Below are positions 6,437 through 15,242 of a stretch of 64,000 nt of DNA, in pieces; the stretch's first letter is position 1, and each line of letters begins with the position of its first letter. A program made the translations under genes and the position numbers. Source of the DNA: Clostridia bacterium (GTDB lineage Bacteria > Bacillota > Clostridia > UMGS1883 > UMGS1540); the NCBI GenBank assembly GCA_017620205.1, contig JAFZQX010000040.1:20514-84513 (forward strand), written 5' to 3'. The notes under the pieces are model-generated. The model saw only the letters and a program-made list of their open reading frames with translations, made no database searches and was not told where the DNA came from.

Positions 6437-7519
6437 TTATCTGAAAAGCCAAAAAGCGATGAGCGATACGATGGCAGCAGTAATAGCTGCGGTTTTGAAG
6501 AAATAAAACCACTTTCGCTTTTTGGATACCGGAAGTTCTCCGACCGTTTTACCTGTCTGACCGTTTACTGCAAAACGGTATTTTTTGTTGTCGTAGTTAA
6601 TATTGATAAGATAAACAGGAAGCATTGCGTATTTTACGGCGGCCTGTGATATTTTCATTCTGTTTGAACGCATACTTGACGATGAATACGAGCTGCTTAT
6701 CTGCGATGAAAATGCGTCTGTCGCGCTTTCAAGCATTCGTTTTGAGGCGCGGGGAAGACTTTTGTCGGGATTTTCGTCAAATCTGTCGGCTAAAAAGCCC
6801 GAAAGATACGAAGTGTCAAAAGGTACCATTTGAGAATAATCAAAAGGCTCAAGCGCGTCCATCAAATCGTCATCCATTTTAGTGCTTCCGTCAACGGGTA
6901 CTTTTGAGAAATTCATTTTACCGTTTAGTTTTATAAGAAAATGGTCGGTTTTTGTGTAGGAATAGCGCGAATCGGTAAAAAACTTAACGGAAGAAGCGTC
7001 AAAGTCCATTTCGCCCGCGAGCTCCGCGTCAAAAAGCCAGAACGGAACATATACACCCATGATTTTGTCCATAACCTGCTCCGAAAAAAAGTTTTTCGGC
7101 AAAAGCTTTTTGCCTTTTGCGTATTCGGCTACTTTGTCTTTAAGCCCTTTTTTGTCAATTTTAAAAGGAATTATGTAATTTGGCTTTATACCGCCCGTAA
7201 GTCTTTCGTTTATGACAATCTCGTTGTCGCAGTAGGGGCAGTGCGTAGCGGCGGTTGTAGCGTCCGTTTGAACGGTGGCGCCGCATGACAGGCAATTGTA
7301 AACAACGGTATTATCAAGCGTTTCACCTGTTCCGAAGGCTTCTTTATATTCGCTCCAGTCAAAACCCGTATTGGTTGCATCCGACTGAGCCAGCATCTGA
7401 AGAGCTTCTATCTTATATTGGTTTCCGCAGGCGTCGCACTTGAGTTCGCCGTCATTTGCCGAAAACTTCAGCGCTGCTCCGCAGGCGGGACATTTATATT
7501 GTATTGTTGCGTCGCCCAT
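6437..7519 (-). CDS. Zinc-ribbon membrane protein of the SPFH/TPM cluster
   Basis: 360 residues. Two N-terminal zinc ribbons: C-P-A-C-G...C-D-A-C-G (about 9-31) and C-L-S-C-G...C-P-Y-C (about 76-99). A beta-rich middle follows with P-Y-I-I-P-F-K-like and P-F-W-L-F-D-like segments and a K-x-x-V-K-Y-A-M-L-P-V-Y-L-I motif. There is a single C-terminal membrane anchor (about 337-359). The product is a tail-anchored cytoplasmic protein commonly annotated as TFIIB-type zinc ribbon-containing; it is not a transcription factor by architecture. First gene after the promoter at 7579-7606. RBS AAGGAG precedes the ATG. Function unknown. Confidence 0.8.
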   Translation of the reverse strand: MGDATIQYKCPACGAALKFSANDGELKCDACGNQYKIEALQMLAQSDATNTGFDWSEYKEAFGTGETLDNTVVYNCLSCGATVQTDATTAATHCPYCDNEIVINERLTGGIKPNYIIPFKIDKKGLKDKVAEYAKGKKLLPKNFFSEQVMDKIMGVYVPFWLFDAELAGEMDFDASSVKFFTDSRYSYTKTDHFLIKLNGKMNFSKVPVDGSTKMDDDLMDALEPFDYSQMVPFDTSYLSGFLADRFDENPDKSLPRASKRMLESATDAFSSQISSSYSSSSMRSNRMKISQAAVKYAMLPVYLININYDNKKYRFAVNGQTGKTVGELPVSKKRKWFYFFKTAAITAAIVSLIAFWLFR

Positions 7520-7578
7520 GAGAAGTCATCTCCTTTTTATAGGCATTATACTCTATAATATTAAATATTACTATATAT

Positions 7579-7606
7579 ATTATAGCATATTTTCACTAAT
7601 AGTCAA
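7579..7606 (-). promoter_or_regulatory. Promoter of the zinc-ribbon/TPM/SPFH cluster
   Basis: Minus strand TTGACT (plus 7601-7606), 16-base spacer, TATAAT (plus 7579-7584), about 60 bases before the start codon at 7519. A second TATAAT-like box lies a few bases downstream. Confidence 0.7.
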
Positions 7607-7634
7607 GAAATATATTAAGCAATTGCTTAAATGA

Positions 7635-7663
7635 TTGACAAAGGGAAAAACACGCTTTATAAT
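7635..7663 (+). promoter_or_regulatory. Perfect consensus promoter for tcdA-mnmA
   Basis: TTGACA (7635-7640), 17-base spacer, TATAAT (7658-7663). It diverges from the minus promoter at 7579-7606, the two -35 boxes being about 28 bases apart. Transcripts would have a leader of about 140 bases with clear secondary structure. Confidence 0.85.
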
Positions 7664-7699
7664 CATATTATATTATAAAAAAAGTGTTTTCAACACATC

Positions 7700-7790
7700 A
7701 ACCCCCTGACCCCCAATATTGGGGGCAGATAGGAACGCTTTTATGAAACAAGCAAACCGCGCACTTTCGCGCGCAGTTTCCTATGTTATA
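7700..7790 (+). promoter_or_regulatory. Structured 5' leader of tcdA-mnmA
   Basis: A perfect palindrome CCCCCAATATTGGGGG (7710-7725) is followed by ATAGGAA (7729-7735), a nested GCGC-ACTTTC-GCGC hairpin (about 7759-7773) and TTCCTAT (7779-7785), which pairs with ATAGGAA. So the leader can fold into a hairpin and a longer closed arm ending about 10 bases before the AAGGATG ribosome binding site. No U-run follows, so any effect is more likely translational. Not a riboswitch class I recognise. Confidence 0.4.
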
Positions 7791-7809
7791 AAAAAAGGAT
7801 GAAAGAATC

Positions 7810-8508
7810 ATGGACAATCAGTTTTCACGCCTTTCAAAACTGCTCGGAGAGGATGCAACAGAAAAACTAAAAAAAGTGCGCGTAGCGGTGTTCGGCATTG
7901 GCGGCGTTGGCGGTTATGCAGTTGAAGCTTTGGCGCGTTCGGGCGTCGGCACACTTGATTTGATAGACAACGATACCGTGGCACTGTCAAATTTAAACAG
8001 GCAGATAATAGCGCTTCACTCTACTGTCGGCAGATACAAGGCGGACGTTATGGCGGAGAGGGTAGCGGATATAAACCCCAAAGCCAAAGTAAATACTTAC
8101 AAAGTGTTCTATCTTCCGGAAACGGCGGAGGAATTTGATTTTACGAAATACGATTATATAGTAGACGCGGTTGATACGGTTTCGGCTAAAATTTCTTTAG
8201 CGGAGAGAGCCTGTGCGGCAGGCGTTCCCATAATAAGCGCAATGGGCACAGGCAACAAGCTTGACGCAACGCGCCTTTGCGTTACGGATATTAATAAAAC
8301 TTCCGTTTGTCCTCTTGCCAAAGTTATGCGGTATGAGCTTCGGAAAAGAGGAATAAAGAAGCTTAAAGTCGTGTATTCTGAGGAAATTCCGATAAAGCCG
8401 GAAGATGATCCGCGCACGCCGGGCAGCACGGCTTTTGTGCCGGGCGCGGCAGGACTTATAATTGCGGGCGAGGTTATAAAAGACATATTGAATGGAGTAA
8501 ATAAATGA
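7810..8508 (+). CDS. tcdA: tRNA threonylcarbamoyladenosine dehydratase (ThiF/MoeB family)
   Basis: 232 residues, the short E1-like form. TcdA uses ATP to cyclise t6A37 of tRNA to ct6A. Seen: nucleotide-binding G-I-G-G-V-G-G-Y (about 30-37), D-N-D-T-V-A-L-S-N-L-N-R-Q (the E1 signature, about 55-67), K-A-D-V-M-A-E-R, D-A-V-D-T-V-S-A-K and a P-G-S-T-A-F-V-P-G-A-A-G tail. Its stop overlaps the mnmA start (ATGA), so two tRNA-modification enzymes are co-translated. MoeB/ThiF roles are less likely because no sulfur-carrier protein gene is nearby. Confidence 0.85.
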   Translation: MDNQFSRLSKLLGEDATEKLKKVRVAVFGIGGVGGYAVEALARSGVGTLDLIDNDTVALSNLNRQIIALHSTVGRYKADVMAERVADINPKAKVNTYKVFYLPETAEEFDFTKYDYIVDAVDTVSAKISLAERACAAGVPIISAMGTGNKLDATRLCVTDINKTSVCPLAKVMRYELRKRGIKKLKVVYSEEIPIKPEDDPRTPGSTAFVPGAAGLIIAGEVIKDILNGVNK

Positions 8509-9530
8509 AAAAGGTACTTGTCGGAATAAGCGGCGGAGTTGACAGCGCCGTTTGCGCCGCGCTTTTAAAACGCGAAGGATATGAGGTCATCGGCGCAAAT
8601 TTAAAAATGTGGAATGAAAGTGAAACTGCGGATAAGGACGCGGAAAAAGTGGCAGATATGCTCGGGATAGGCTGCATAAAAGTTGACTGCTCGGAACGCT
8701 TTAAAAAATACGTTGTCGACTATTTTATAGATGAATATTTAAAAGGCAGAACGCCCAATCCCTGCGTGCGCTGCAACAGATTTTTAAAACTGCGCGCTCT
8801 GTGCGATGCGGCGGATGAGCGCGGCATAGATTTCGTCGCTACGGGGCATTATGCAAGGGTTGTCCGCGAAAACGGCAGCGTAATGCTTCAGAAAGCGCTT
8901 CATGCGCAGAAAGACCAAAGCTATTTTCTTTATGACATAGGCGAAGATATTTTGAATAAGCTTATATTGCCGCTTGGGGCGTATGAGAAAAAGGATATAA
9001 GACTTTTGGCTGAGCAGTTTGGCATACCGGTTGCGCAAAAGCCAGACAGTCAGGAAATATGCTTCCTCCCGGACGGCGACATAAGCTCATTTATTAAAAG
9101 ACATGCAGAGAATTTGCCGCCGCGCGGAGACATTTTGTTTCAGGACGGAATAAAGTGCGGCAGACATGACGGCATCTATAATTATACAATAGGGCAGAGA
9201 AAGGGTCTCGGCGCTTTCGGCAGACCCGTGTTTGTCCGTGATATAGACGCGGAGAACAATACAGTAACAATAGGTGACGACCTCTTCAGCGGCGGTCTAT
9301 ACACAGAAAACTTTACAAATACAAGCGGCATACAGTTTGAAGATAATATGAAGGTTACGGTTAAAATACGCTCCCGTGCAAGAGAAGCGGAAGCCACGCT
9401 AAAACGGTGCGGCAAAGGCGTTTATGTTAAGTTTTCCGAGCCGCAGCGCGCCGTAACGCCGGGGCAGAGCGCTGTGTTTTACATAGGCGATACCGTTTTC
9501 GGCGGCGGAATTATCCGAAAAAGAGATTAA
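8505..9530 (+). CDS. mnmA: tRNA-specific 2-thiouridylase MnmA
   Basis: 341 residues, slightly short of the usual 355-370. MnmA puts sulfur on U34 of tRNA for Lys, Glu and Gln. Seen: PP-loop G-I-S-G-G-V-D-S-A-V (about 7-16), N-P-C-V-R-C with the first catalytic Cys (about 85-90), A-T-G-H-Y-A-R, K-D-Q-S-Y-F-L, K-P-D-S-Q-E-I-C-F (second catalytic Cys) and Y-T-I-G-Q-R-K-G-L-G. The C-terminal beta-barrels are present. Overlaps tcdA by 4 bases. Confidence 0.96.
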   Translation: MKKVLVGISGGVDSAVCAALLKREGYEVIGANLKMWNESETADKDAEKVADMLGIGCIKVDCSERFKKYVVDYFIDEYLKGRTPNPCVRCNRFLKLRALCDAADERGIDFVATGHYARVVRENGSVMLQKALHAQKDQSYFLYDIGEDILNKLILPLGAYEKKDIRLLAEQFGIPVAQKPDSQEICFLPDGDISSFIKRHAENLPPRGDILFQDGIKCGRHDGIYNYTIGQRKGLGAFGRPVFVRDIDAENNTVTIGDDLFSGGLYTENFTNTSGIQFEDNMKVTVKIRSRAREAEATLKRCGKGVYVKFSEPQRAVTPGQSAVFYIGDTVFGGGIIRKRD

Positions 9531-9538
9531 CAAAATAG

Positions 9539-9567
9539 TTGCATTTTGTTTTTGTTTGTGATAAAAT
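9539..9567 (+). promoter_or_regulatory. Promoter for the XRE-cupin / acyl-CoA synthetase pair
   Basis: TTGCAT (9539-9544), 17-base spacer, TAAAAT (9562-9567), immediately after the mnmA stop and about 55 bases before the proposed GTG start of the regulator. Confidence 0.6.
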
Positions 9568-9621
9568 AAATAGAAAATTTAAAAATTGCCTTTTAATTTC
9601 AGGGCGGAAAGGTGGATTTCA

Positions 9622-10176
9622 GTGAGTGAAGATATCAAAAAGATAGCTATGCGTTTGCGCGAAATGCGTGAAATCAAAGGTAAAACGACAGAAGAAATGG
9701 CAGAGCGTCTCGGTATCACCAATGAAGAATATCTTGAATATGAAAGCGGAGCCGTCGATATGCCCATAAGTTTTTTATCTGAGGTTGCGGAATACTTCGA
9801 AATGCAGGTCTATGAGCTTTTAAGCGGCGATGAGCCTCATCTTAAAGTATACCAGCACGTAAAAAACGGAAAGGGCCTGAAAATAGAAAGAAGCAAGCAG
9901 TATAATTATCAGCATCTTGCTTATAATTTTGCAAATAACAGAGTTTTGCCGCTTTTGGTGACGGTGGATCCTTTGGAAGAGGGTCAGGAAATACACACCA
10001 ATACGCATATGGGGCAGGAATTTGACTATTGCCTCAGCGGCAGAACATTAATTCATATAAACGGCAAGGACGTTATTTTGGAGGAAGGCGACAGTATCTA
10101 TTATAACTCCAATTATCCGCACGGTATGGCGGCGCTTGACGGTAAGCCTTCAAAACTCCTTGTTATCGTAATTTAG
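9622..10176 (+). CDS. XRE-family regulator with C-terminal cupin domain
   Basis: 184 residues from GTG at 9622, chosen because GGAAAGGTGG lies just before it; an in-frame ATG at 9586 lacks a ribosome binding site. The N-terminal helix-turn-helix (about 5-65) has R-L-R-E-M-R-E-I-K-G-K-T-T-E-E-M-A and E-Y-L-x-Y-E-S-G. The cupin (about 105-180) has H-T-H-M-G-Q-E-F-D-Y and E-G-D-S-I-Y-Y-N-S-N-Y-P-H-G. This family often sits before an acyl-CoA synthetase gene, as here (15 bases away), and probably controls it in response to a small acid or its CoA ester. The ligand is unknown. Confidence 0.88.
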   Translation: MSEDIKKIAMRLREMREIKGKTTEEMAERLGITNEEYLEYESGAVDMPISFLSEVAEYFEMQVYELLSGDEPHLKVYQHVKNGKGLKIERSKQYNYQHLAYNFANNRVLPLLVTVDPLEEGQEIHTNTHMGQEFDYCLSGRTLIHINGKDVILEEGDSIYYNSNYPHGMAALDGKPSKLLVIVI

Positions 10177-10191
10177 GAGAAGTGATACAAA

Positions 10192-11880
10192 GTGGATATA
10201 GTTTCAAGATACATAAATAGGGATAAGTTTGATTCCTATGAAGATTTTAAGCAGAATTTCAAAATAAATATTCCGGAGGATTTTAACTTCGGGTTTGACG
10301 TTGTTGACGAGTGGGCAAAAATAGAGCCCGATAAAAAAGCGCTCGTTTGGTGCAATGATGACGGAGATAAAAAAACAATAACTTTTTCGGAAATGAAAAA
10401 GCTGTCAAACCAGACAGTAAACTTTTTAAAGTCGCTCGGCATAAAAAAGGGCGACCATATTCTTGTTATGCTTCGCCGTCATTATGAGTATTGGATTTGC
10501 GCCGTTGCGCTTCACAAGCTCGGTGCCGTTCTGGTTCCGGCAACAAGCCAGCTCAAAGCGAAGGATATAACATACAGAGCACAGGCGGCAAACGTAACCG
10601 CCGTAATAGCCGCTGATGACAGAGACCTTGTAGCTGCTATTGACGAGGCCGCTAAAAAGTGCCCCTTTATGAAATATAAAATAATGTGCGGCAAATTCAG
10701 AGACACCGAGGGCTGGATTCCTTTCGGAGAAAACATAAAGAAGCATTCAGACGTTTTTGAAAGACCCACGGGCGAGGACGCAACACATAATGAAGACATG
10801 ATGATTATGTATTTTACGTCCGGCACAACGGGTTATCCGAAAATGGCTTGGCATTGCTACACATATCCATTGGGACATATCATAACCGCCAAATTCTGGC
10901 AAAACGTTGAAAACAACAAGCTGCATATGACGGTTGCGGAAACAGGCTGGGCAAAGACGTCGTGGGGCAGAATTTACGGTCAGTGGATCTGCGGCGCATG
11001 TATTTTCGTTTACGATTACAGCTCGCGCTTTACGCCTACCGATTTACTCAAGAAAATTGAAGAGTACAGAATAACAACTTTCTGCGCTCCGCCTACTATT
11101 TTGCGTTTTCTTATAAGAGAAGATCTTACAAAATACGATTTAAGCAGTCTCCATTACTGCACAACGGCAGGCGAAGCATTAAACGCGGAAATATTCAATA
11201 AGTTTTATGAAGGCACGGGTATAAAAATACGCGAAGGCTTCGGTCAGACGGAAACAGTCGTAGCGCTTGCAAACTTTCCGTGGATAGAACCCCGTCCGGG
11301 TTCGCTCGGAAAGCCCTCGCCGGGTTATGAAGTTCATCTTTTAAACGACGACGGTGAGGACTGCGAAGAAGGTCAGGCAGGCAAAATAGCCTTCAGAACA
11401 GAGGAAATGATGCCCTACGGTCTTTTCAGAGGTTACTATAATGACGAAGAAAAGACAGAGGAGTGCTGGCATGACGGATATTATTATCCGGGCGACATCG
11501 CATGGTGCGATGAGGACGGCTACTACTGGTATGTCGGACGTTCCGATGATATGATAAAAAGCTCAGGCTACAGAATAGGGCCTTTTGAGGTTGAAAGTGC
11601 TTTGATGGAGCATCCGTCGGTTCTTGAATGTGCCGTAACGGCTCTGCCCGATGACATAAGAGTTCAGATAGTTAAAGCAACAATAGTTTTAAATAAAGGT
11701 TACGAACCCTCCGAAGAGCTTATAAAAGAGCTTCAGGAACACGTAAAGAAAACAACTGCTCCTTATAAATATCCGAGAGTTGTTGAGTTTACAGAGTCGC
11801 TTCCCAAGACAGCAAGCGGAAAAATAATGAGAACCGTTATACGCGATAACGATTTGCGCAAAAGAGGGCTCATCAGATAG
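10192..11880 (+). CDS. AMP-forming acyl-CoA synthetase (acetyl/medium-chain type)
   Basis: 562 residues from GTG with TAGGAGA before it. ANL-superfamily ligase: activates a carboxylic acid with ATP, then transfers it to CoA. Seen: P-loop Y-F-T-S-G-T-T-G-Y-P-K (about 207-217), G-F-G-Q-T-E (about 350-355), Y-P-G-D-I-A-W...Y-W-Y-V-G-R-S-D-D-M-I-K-S-S-G-Y-R-I-G-P hinge region (about 435-475) and the catalytic-Lys motif P-K-T-A-S-G-K-I-M-R (near 540-550). Closest in style to the acetyl-CoA synthetase-like group that pairs with XRE-cupin regulators in Clostridia. Substrate unknown. Confidence 0.88.
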   Translation: MDIVSRYINRDKFDSYEDFKQNFKINIPEDFNFGFDVVDEWAKIEPDKKALVWCNDDGDKKTITFSEMKKLSNQTVNFLKSLGIKKGDHILVMLRRHYEYWICAVALHKLGAVLVPATSQLKAKDITYRAQAANVTAVIAADDRDLVAAIDEAAKKCPFMKYKIMCGKFRDTEGWIPFGENIKKHSDVFERPTGEDATHNEDMMIMYFTSGTTGYPKMAWHCYTYPLGHIITAKFWQNVENNKLHMTVAETGWAKTSWGRIYGQWICGACIFVYDYSSRFTPTDLLKKIEEYRITTFCAPPTILRFLIREDLTKYDLSSLHYCTTAGEALNAEIFNKFYEGTGIKIREGFGQTETVVALANFPWIEPRPGSLGKPSPGYEVHLLNDDGEDCEEGQAGKIAFRTEEMMPYGLFRGYYNDEEKTEECWHDGYYYPGDIAWCDEDGYYWYVGRSDDMIKSSGYRIGPFEVESALMEHPSVLECAVTALPDDIRVQIVKATIVLNKGYEPSEELIKELQEHVKKTTAPYKYPRVVEFTESLPKTASGKIMRTVIRDNDLRKRGLIR

Positions 11881-11910
11881 TATTTCATTATTGAGATTGA
11901 GGCGATTTAT

Positions 11911-13068
11911 ATGACTGATTTTATAATCAAACGCATTTTAAAGAATAATGATACAAAGGCTCCCGAAACAAGAAAAAAAGCAGGCTTCATCGGGAGCCTT
12001 TTCGGCATCTTATTAAACGCTTTGCTTTTTGTAATTAAATTTCTCGTCGGCACGCTTATTAAGAGTGTTTCCGTAATTGCGGACGCTTTTAATAACCTTT
12101 CGGACATGGGGTCGTCTGCCGTAACGCTTTTGGGGTTTAAACTTGGTGATCGCCCTGCTGACGATAAGCACCCGTTCGGTCACGGGAGAATAGAATACCT
12201 TTCGGGACTTTTTGTATCCGTTATGATAATTGTCGCGGGTTTTGAGCTTGCGAAAACGTCTGTTGAAAAGATAATACATCCCGAAGAAGCCGCATTTTCA
12301 CTTGTGCCGTTTTTGCTTTTGGTTTTAACCATACCCGTTAAGCTTTATCTTGCGTCGTTTAATAAAAAACTCGGTAAAAAGGTAAATTCCTCTGCTATGG
12401 AAGCGGCTGCCGCGGACAGCAGAAACGACGTGCTTATTACAACCGCAACTCTCATTTCAACGCTCGCGGTAAAATTTACGGGCATTTACGCAATAGACGG
12501 CTATATAGGTTTACTTGTTGCGCTGTTTGTTATGTGGTCGGGAATATCGATAGCGAGAGAAACGCTGTCTCCGCTGCTCGGTCAGGTGCCTGACGAAGAG
12601 CTTATAGATAAAATATCAAGCGTTATTCTCTCGGGCGAAAACGTCTGCGGAATACACGATATTATAGTACATAATTACGGCCCGGACAGATACTTCGCGT
12701 CGGCGCATGCGGAAATTCCCGCGGACTGTGATATCTTAAAGGTGCACGATGAAATTGACAATCTGGAGCACAAAATAAAAACAGAGATGGGCGTTCATAT
12801 AACTATTCATATGGATCCTGTTGAAACAAACAATGAATACGTTATGTCGCTTAAAAGAAAGATGTCTGAAATAATAAGCGGAATAGATACGGAGCTTACC
12901 TTCCACGATTTCCGCGTTGTTTCGGGAGAAACGCACACGAATCTGATTTTTGACGTTGTTGTGCCAAATAAATATAAACTCAGCGATGAAGAGATTAAAG
13001 AGAAGATAGACAAAGAGCTTGAAGAAAATCTGTTCACGGTAATTGAGTTTGACAGAAAGTTTACTTAA
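11911..13068 (+). CDS. Cation diffusion facilitator (CDF) metal transporter
   Basis: 385 residues. Proton-coupled efflux of divalent metals (Zn, Fe, Mn or similar). Seen: six hydrophobic segments in the first about 210 residues, with the metal-site motif D-A-F-N-N-L-S-D-M (TM2) and H-P-F-G-H-G-R-I-E-Y just after. In TM5 D-S-R-N-D-V completes the site. The cytoplasmic dimerisation domain (about 215-295) has H-D-I-I-V-H-N-Y-G-P and H-I-T-I-H-M-D-P, followed by a further about 80 residues. The N-terminal about 20 residues are basic. Starts a run of five closely spaced plus-strand genes. The metal cannot be told. Confidence 0.93.
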   Translation: MTDFIIKRILKNNDTKAPETRKKAGFIGSLFGILLNALLFVIKFLVGTLIKSVSVIADAFNNLSDMGSSAVTLLGFKLGDRPADDKHPFGHGRIEYLSGLFVSVMIIVAGFELAKTSVEKIIHPEEAAFSLVPFLLLVLTIPVKLYLASFNKKLGKKVNSSAMEAAAADSRNDVLITTATLISTLAVKFTGIYAIDGYIGLLVALFVMWSGISIARETLSPLLGQVPDEELIDKISSVILSGENVCGIHDIIVHNYGPDRYFASAHAEIPADCDILKVHDEIDNLEHKIKTEMGVHITIHMDPVETNNEYVMSLKRKMSEIISGIDTELTFHDFRVVSGETHTNLIFDVVVPNKYKLSDEEIKEKIDKELEENLFTVIEFDRKFT

Positions 13069-13081
13069 AGGAGACTTAGTA

Positions 13082-13564
13082 ATGAGTAAAACACTTGTTG
13101 CGTATTTCAGCGCAAGCGGCGTTACGGAAAAGGCTGCAGAAATGCTTTCAAAAACGCTGGGCTCCGATATTTATAAAATAGAGCCCAAGGTGCCTTATAC
13201 TGCGGCGGATTTAAATTGGCAAGACTCAAAGTCGCGAAGTTCTTTGGAAATGAAGGATAAATCTTTCCGCCCCGAAATAGTAGATACAAACGCCGATATA
13301 GAAAACTATGATACGGTTTTTCTCGGCTTTCCGATATGGTGGTACACCGCGCCGCGGGCAGTAAATACTTTCCTTGAAAAATACGATTTTTCGGGAAAGA
13401 CAATCATTCTGTTTGCTACATCGGGCGGAAGCGGCTTTTGCAGCAGCAGGGAGGATCTTAAAAAGAGCGCGTCCGATGCGGCCAAGATAAAAGAAGGCAA
13501 GCTGTTTCGCGGTACGGTAAAAGAAGAAGAACTTAAAGAGTGGATTAAAACACTAAATATATAA
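13082..13564 (+). CDS. Flavodoxin
   Basis: 160 residues from ATG at 13082, which has AAAGGAG upstream; a longer frame from 13043 overlaps the CDF gene and has no RBS. Flavodoxin-4-type electron carrier: FMN phosphate loop Y-F-S-A-S-G-V-T-E (about 8-16), F-L-G-F-P-I-W-W-Y-T-A-P (about 78-90) and a T-S-G-G-S-G-F loop. Related proteins are often annotated NAD(P)H-dependent oxidoreductase-like. Gap to the next gene is 13 bases. Confidence 0.88.
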   Translation: MSKTLVAYFSASGVTEKAAEMLSKTLGSDIYKIEPKVPYTAADLNWQDSKSRSSLEMKDKSFRPEIVDTNADIENYDTVFLGFPIWWYTAPRAVNTFLEKYDFSGKTIILFATSGGSGFCSSREDLKKSASDAAKIKEGKLFRGTVKEEELKEWIKTLNI

Positions 13565-13577
13565 ACGGAGTTGAACA

Positions 13578-14399
13578 ATGAGAGAATTTGAAAATTATTT
13601 GATATGCTGCGATCTTGACGCAACATTTATAGGCGACAATTTAAAAATACCGGAAGCCAATCTTAAGGCATTGGAAAAATTCCGCGCAAAGGGAGGCAGA
13701 TTTACCCTTGCGACAGGCAGAACAAATGTGGGAATGAAGCTTTATCTTGACGAGATAAAGCCCGATACCCCTGTTGTATGCCAAAACGGCGGCGCAATAT
13801 ATGACAGCCGTACGGAAGAGTATATCTGGACTTATGAAGTTCCGAAAAGCAGCGCCGAAGTGCTCCGTTATATAGTTGAAAAGTACCCCAGTGTAGGTCT
13901 TGAGGTTATGACAACGCTGGATACTTACTGCCCGAAGCATAACGCTACAACGAGAAAGCACGCCTATGACGAGCACTTTGTCTTTACCGAAAAGGACCTT
14001 GATGATATCCCGGAGCCTTGGCTTAAAGTTGTTTTTGCAGATGATCCCGAAATCATAGACAAAATTCAGGCGGAGCTTGAAGAATCGGAATATAAAAACA
14101 AGTTTACAATGTCGCGCTCAACGCCTGTTTATTATGAGATTTTTGCAAAGGGTACAAATAAGGCAAACGCCATAGAGGAGCTTTCAAAAATCACAAACAC
14201 GCCGCTTGACAAAATAATAGTTTTGGGCGATAACGATAACGACGCGGAGATGCTGTCTCTTCCGTGCATAAGCTTTTGTCCGTCAAATGCTTCGGAGAAA
14301 GCCGAGCGCAGCGCGGATATTATGCTGAAATCGGACAATAATAAGGGCGTTATTCCCGAAGCGTTGGAAATAGTATCAAACCGTAATAAATACAATTAA
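13578..14399 (+). CDS. HAD-superfamily Cof-type phosphatase, copy 1
   Basis: 273 residues. Type IIB HAD phosphatase acting on small phosphorylated metabolites. Seen: motif I D-L-D-A-T-F (about 12-17; first Asp is the nucleophile), T-G-R-T in motif II, F-A-K-G-T-N-K-A-N-A (Lys of motif III) and G-D-N-D-N-D-A-E-M (motif IV). A C2b cap domain lies in the middle. It is a tandem paralogue of the next gene, alike across the full length. Motif I has Ala where DxDGT is usual. Substrate unknown. Confidence 0.9.
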   Translation: MREFENYLICCDLDATFIGDNLKIPEANLKALEKFRAKGGRFTLATGRTNVGMKLYLDEIKPDTPVVCQNGGAIYDSRTEEYIWTYEVPKSSAEVLRYIVEKYPSVGLEVMTTLDTYCPKHNATTRKHAYDEHFVFTEKDLDDIPEPWLKVVFADDPEIIDKIQAELEESEYKNKFTMSRSTPVYYEIFAKGTNKANAIEELSKITNTPLDKIIVLGDNDNDAEMLSLPCISFCPSNASEKAERSADIMLKSDNNKGVIPEALEIVSNRNKYN

Positions 14400-14423
14400 T
14401 TTTAAAGAAAACGGAGCGTACTT

Positions 14424-15242
14424 ATGGGTGCTTTTGAAAATATATTGATATGCTCTGATCTGGACGGCACTTTCATAGGAGACAACCTTAAAATTCCTAA
14501 AGCCAACATAAAAGCGGCTGAAGCTTTCCGAAAAGGCGGCGGCAAACTCACTTTTGCCACGGGCCGCACAGGCATCGGAATGAAGCCGTATGCCGATATT
14601 ATGAAGCCCGATGTGCCCGCCATATGCCAAAACGGCGCAGCGTTATATGATTGCAAAAAAGACGGATATATATGGATTAGCGAACTTTCAAAAGACATCG
14701 CAAAGCTGCTGCAGAGCATGGCGGATAAATATAAAAGCACGGGTATAGAGGTTATGACAACGCTCGACGTTTACTGCCCGCGCCATAATTATTTAACCCG
14801 CAGACATGCCGCGGACGAGGACTTTGTGTTTAAAGAAAACGCACTAAGTGATATTCCCGAGCCGTGGCTGAAAGCGGGCTTTGTGGATGAGAAAGAAATA
14901 ATAGACAAAATACAAACGGAAATTGAAGCTTCGGAATACGCCGCTGACTATACAATGGAACGCACAATGCCTATCTACTATGAGATTTTCGCAAAAAACG
15001 CAGATAAGGCAAACGCGGTTTTGGAGCTTTCGAAAATCACAAACACGCCGCTTTCCCAAATAATAGTTTTGGGCGATAACGATAATGATATCCCGATGCT
15101 CTCGATGCCTTGTTTGAGTCTCTGCCCGCCGTCTTCATCGGAAAGAGCAAAGAAAAGCGCCGATATAGTGCTTAAAACGGATAACAATGACGGCATTTTG
15201 CCGGAAGTTTTGGGGTGGATTTTAAAAAATGATAATATTTGA
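14424..15242 (+). CDS. HAD-superfamily Cof-type phosphatase, copy 2
   Basis: 272 residues, 24 bases after copy 1 and strongly similar end to end. Seen: D-L-D-G-T-F-I-G-D-N (motif I, the usual Gly), T-G-R-T, Y-Y-E-I-F-A-K-N-A-D-K-A-N-A (motif III) and G-D-N-D-N-D-I-P-M-L (motif IV). The last 14 bases overlap the dipeptidase start, so the two are translationally coupled. Tandem duplication followed by divergence is the simplest reading. Confidence 0.9.
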   Translation: MGAFENILICSDLDGTFIGDNLKIPKANIKAAEAFRKGGGKLTFATGRTGIGMKPYADIMKPDVPAICQNGAALYDCKKDGYIWISELSKDIAKLLQSMADKYKSTGIEVMTTLDVYCPRHNYLTRRHAADEDFVFKENALSDIPEPWLKAGFVDEKEIIDKIQTEIEASEYAADYTMERTMPIYYEIFAKNADKANAVLELSKITNTPLSQIIVLGDNDNDIPMLSMPCLSLCPPSSSERAKKSADIVLKTDNNDGILPEVLGWILKNDNI

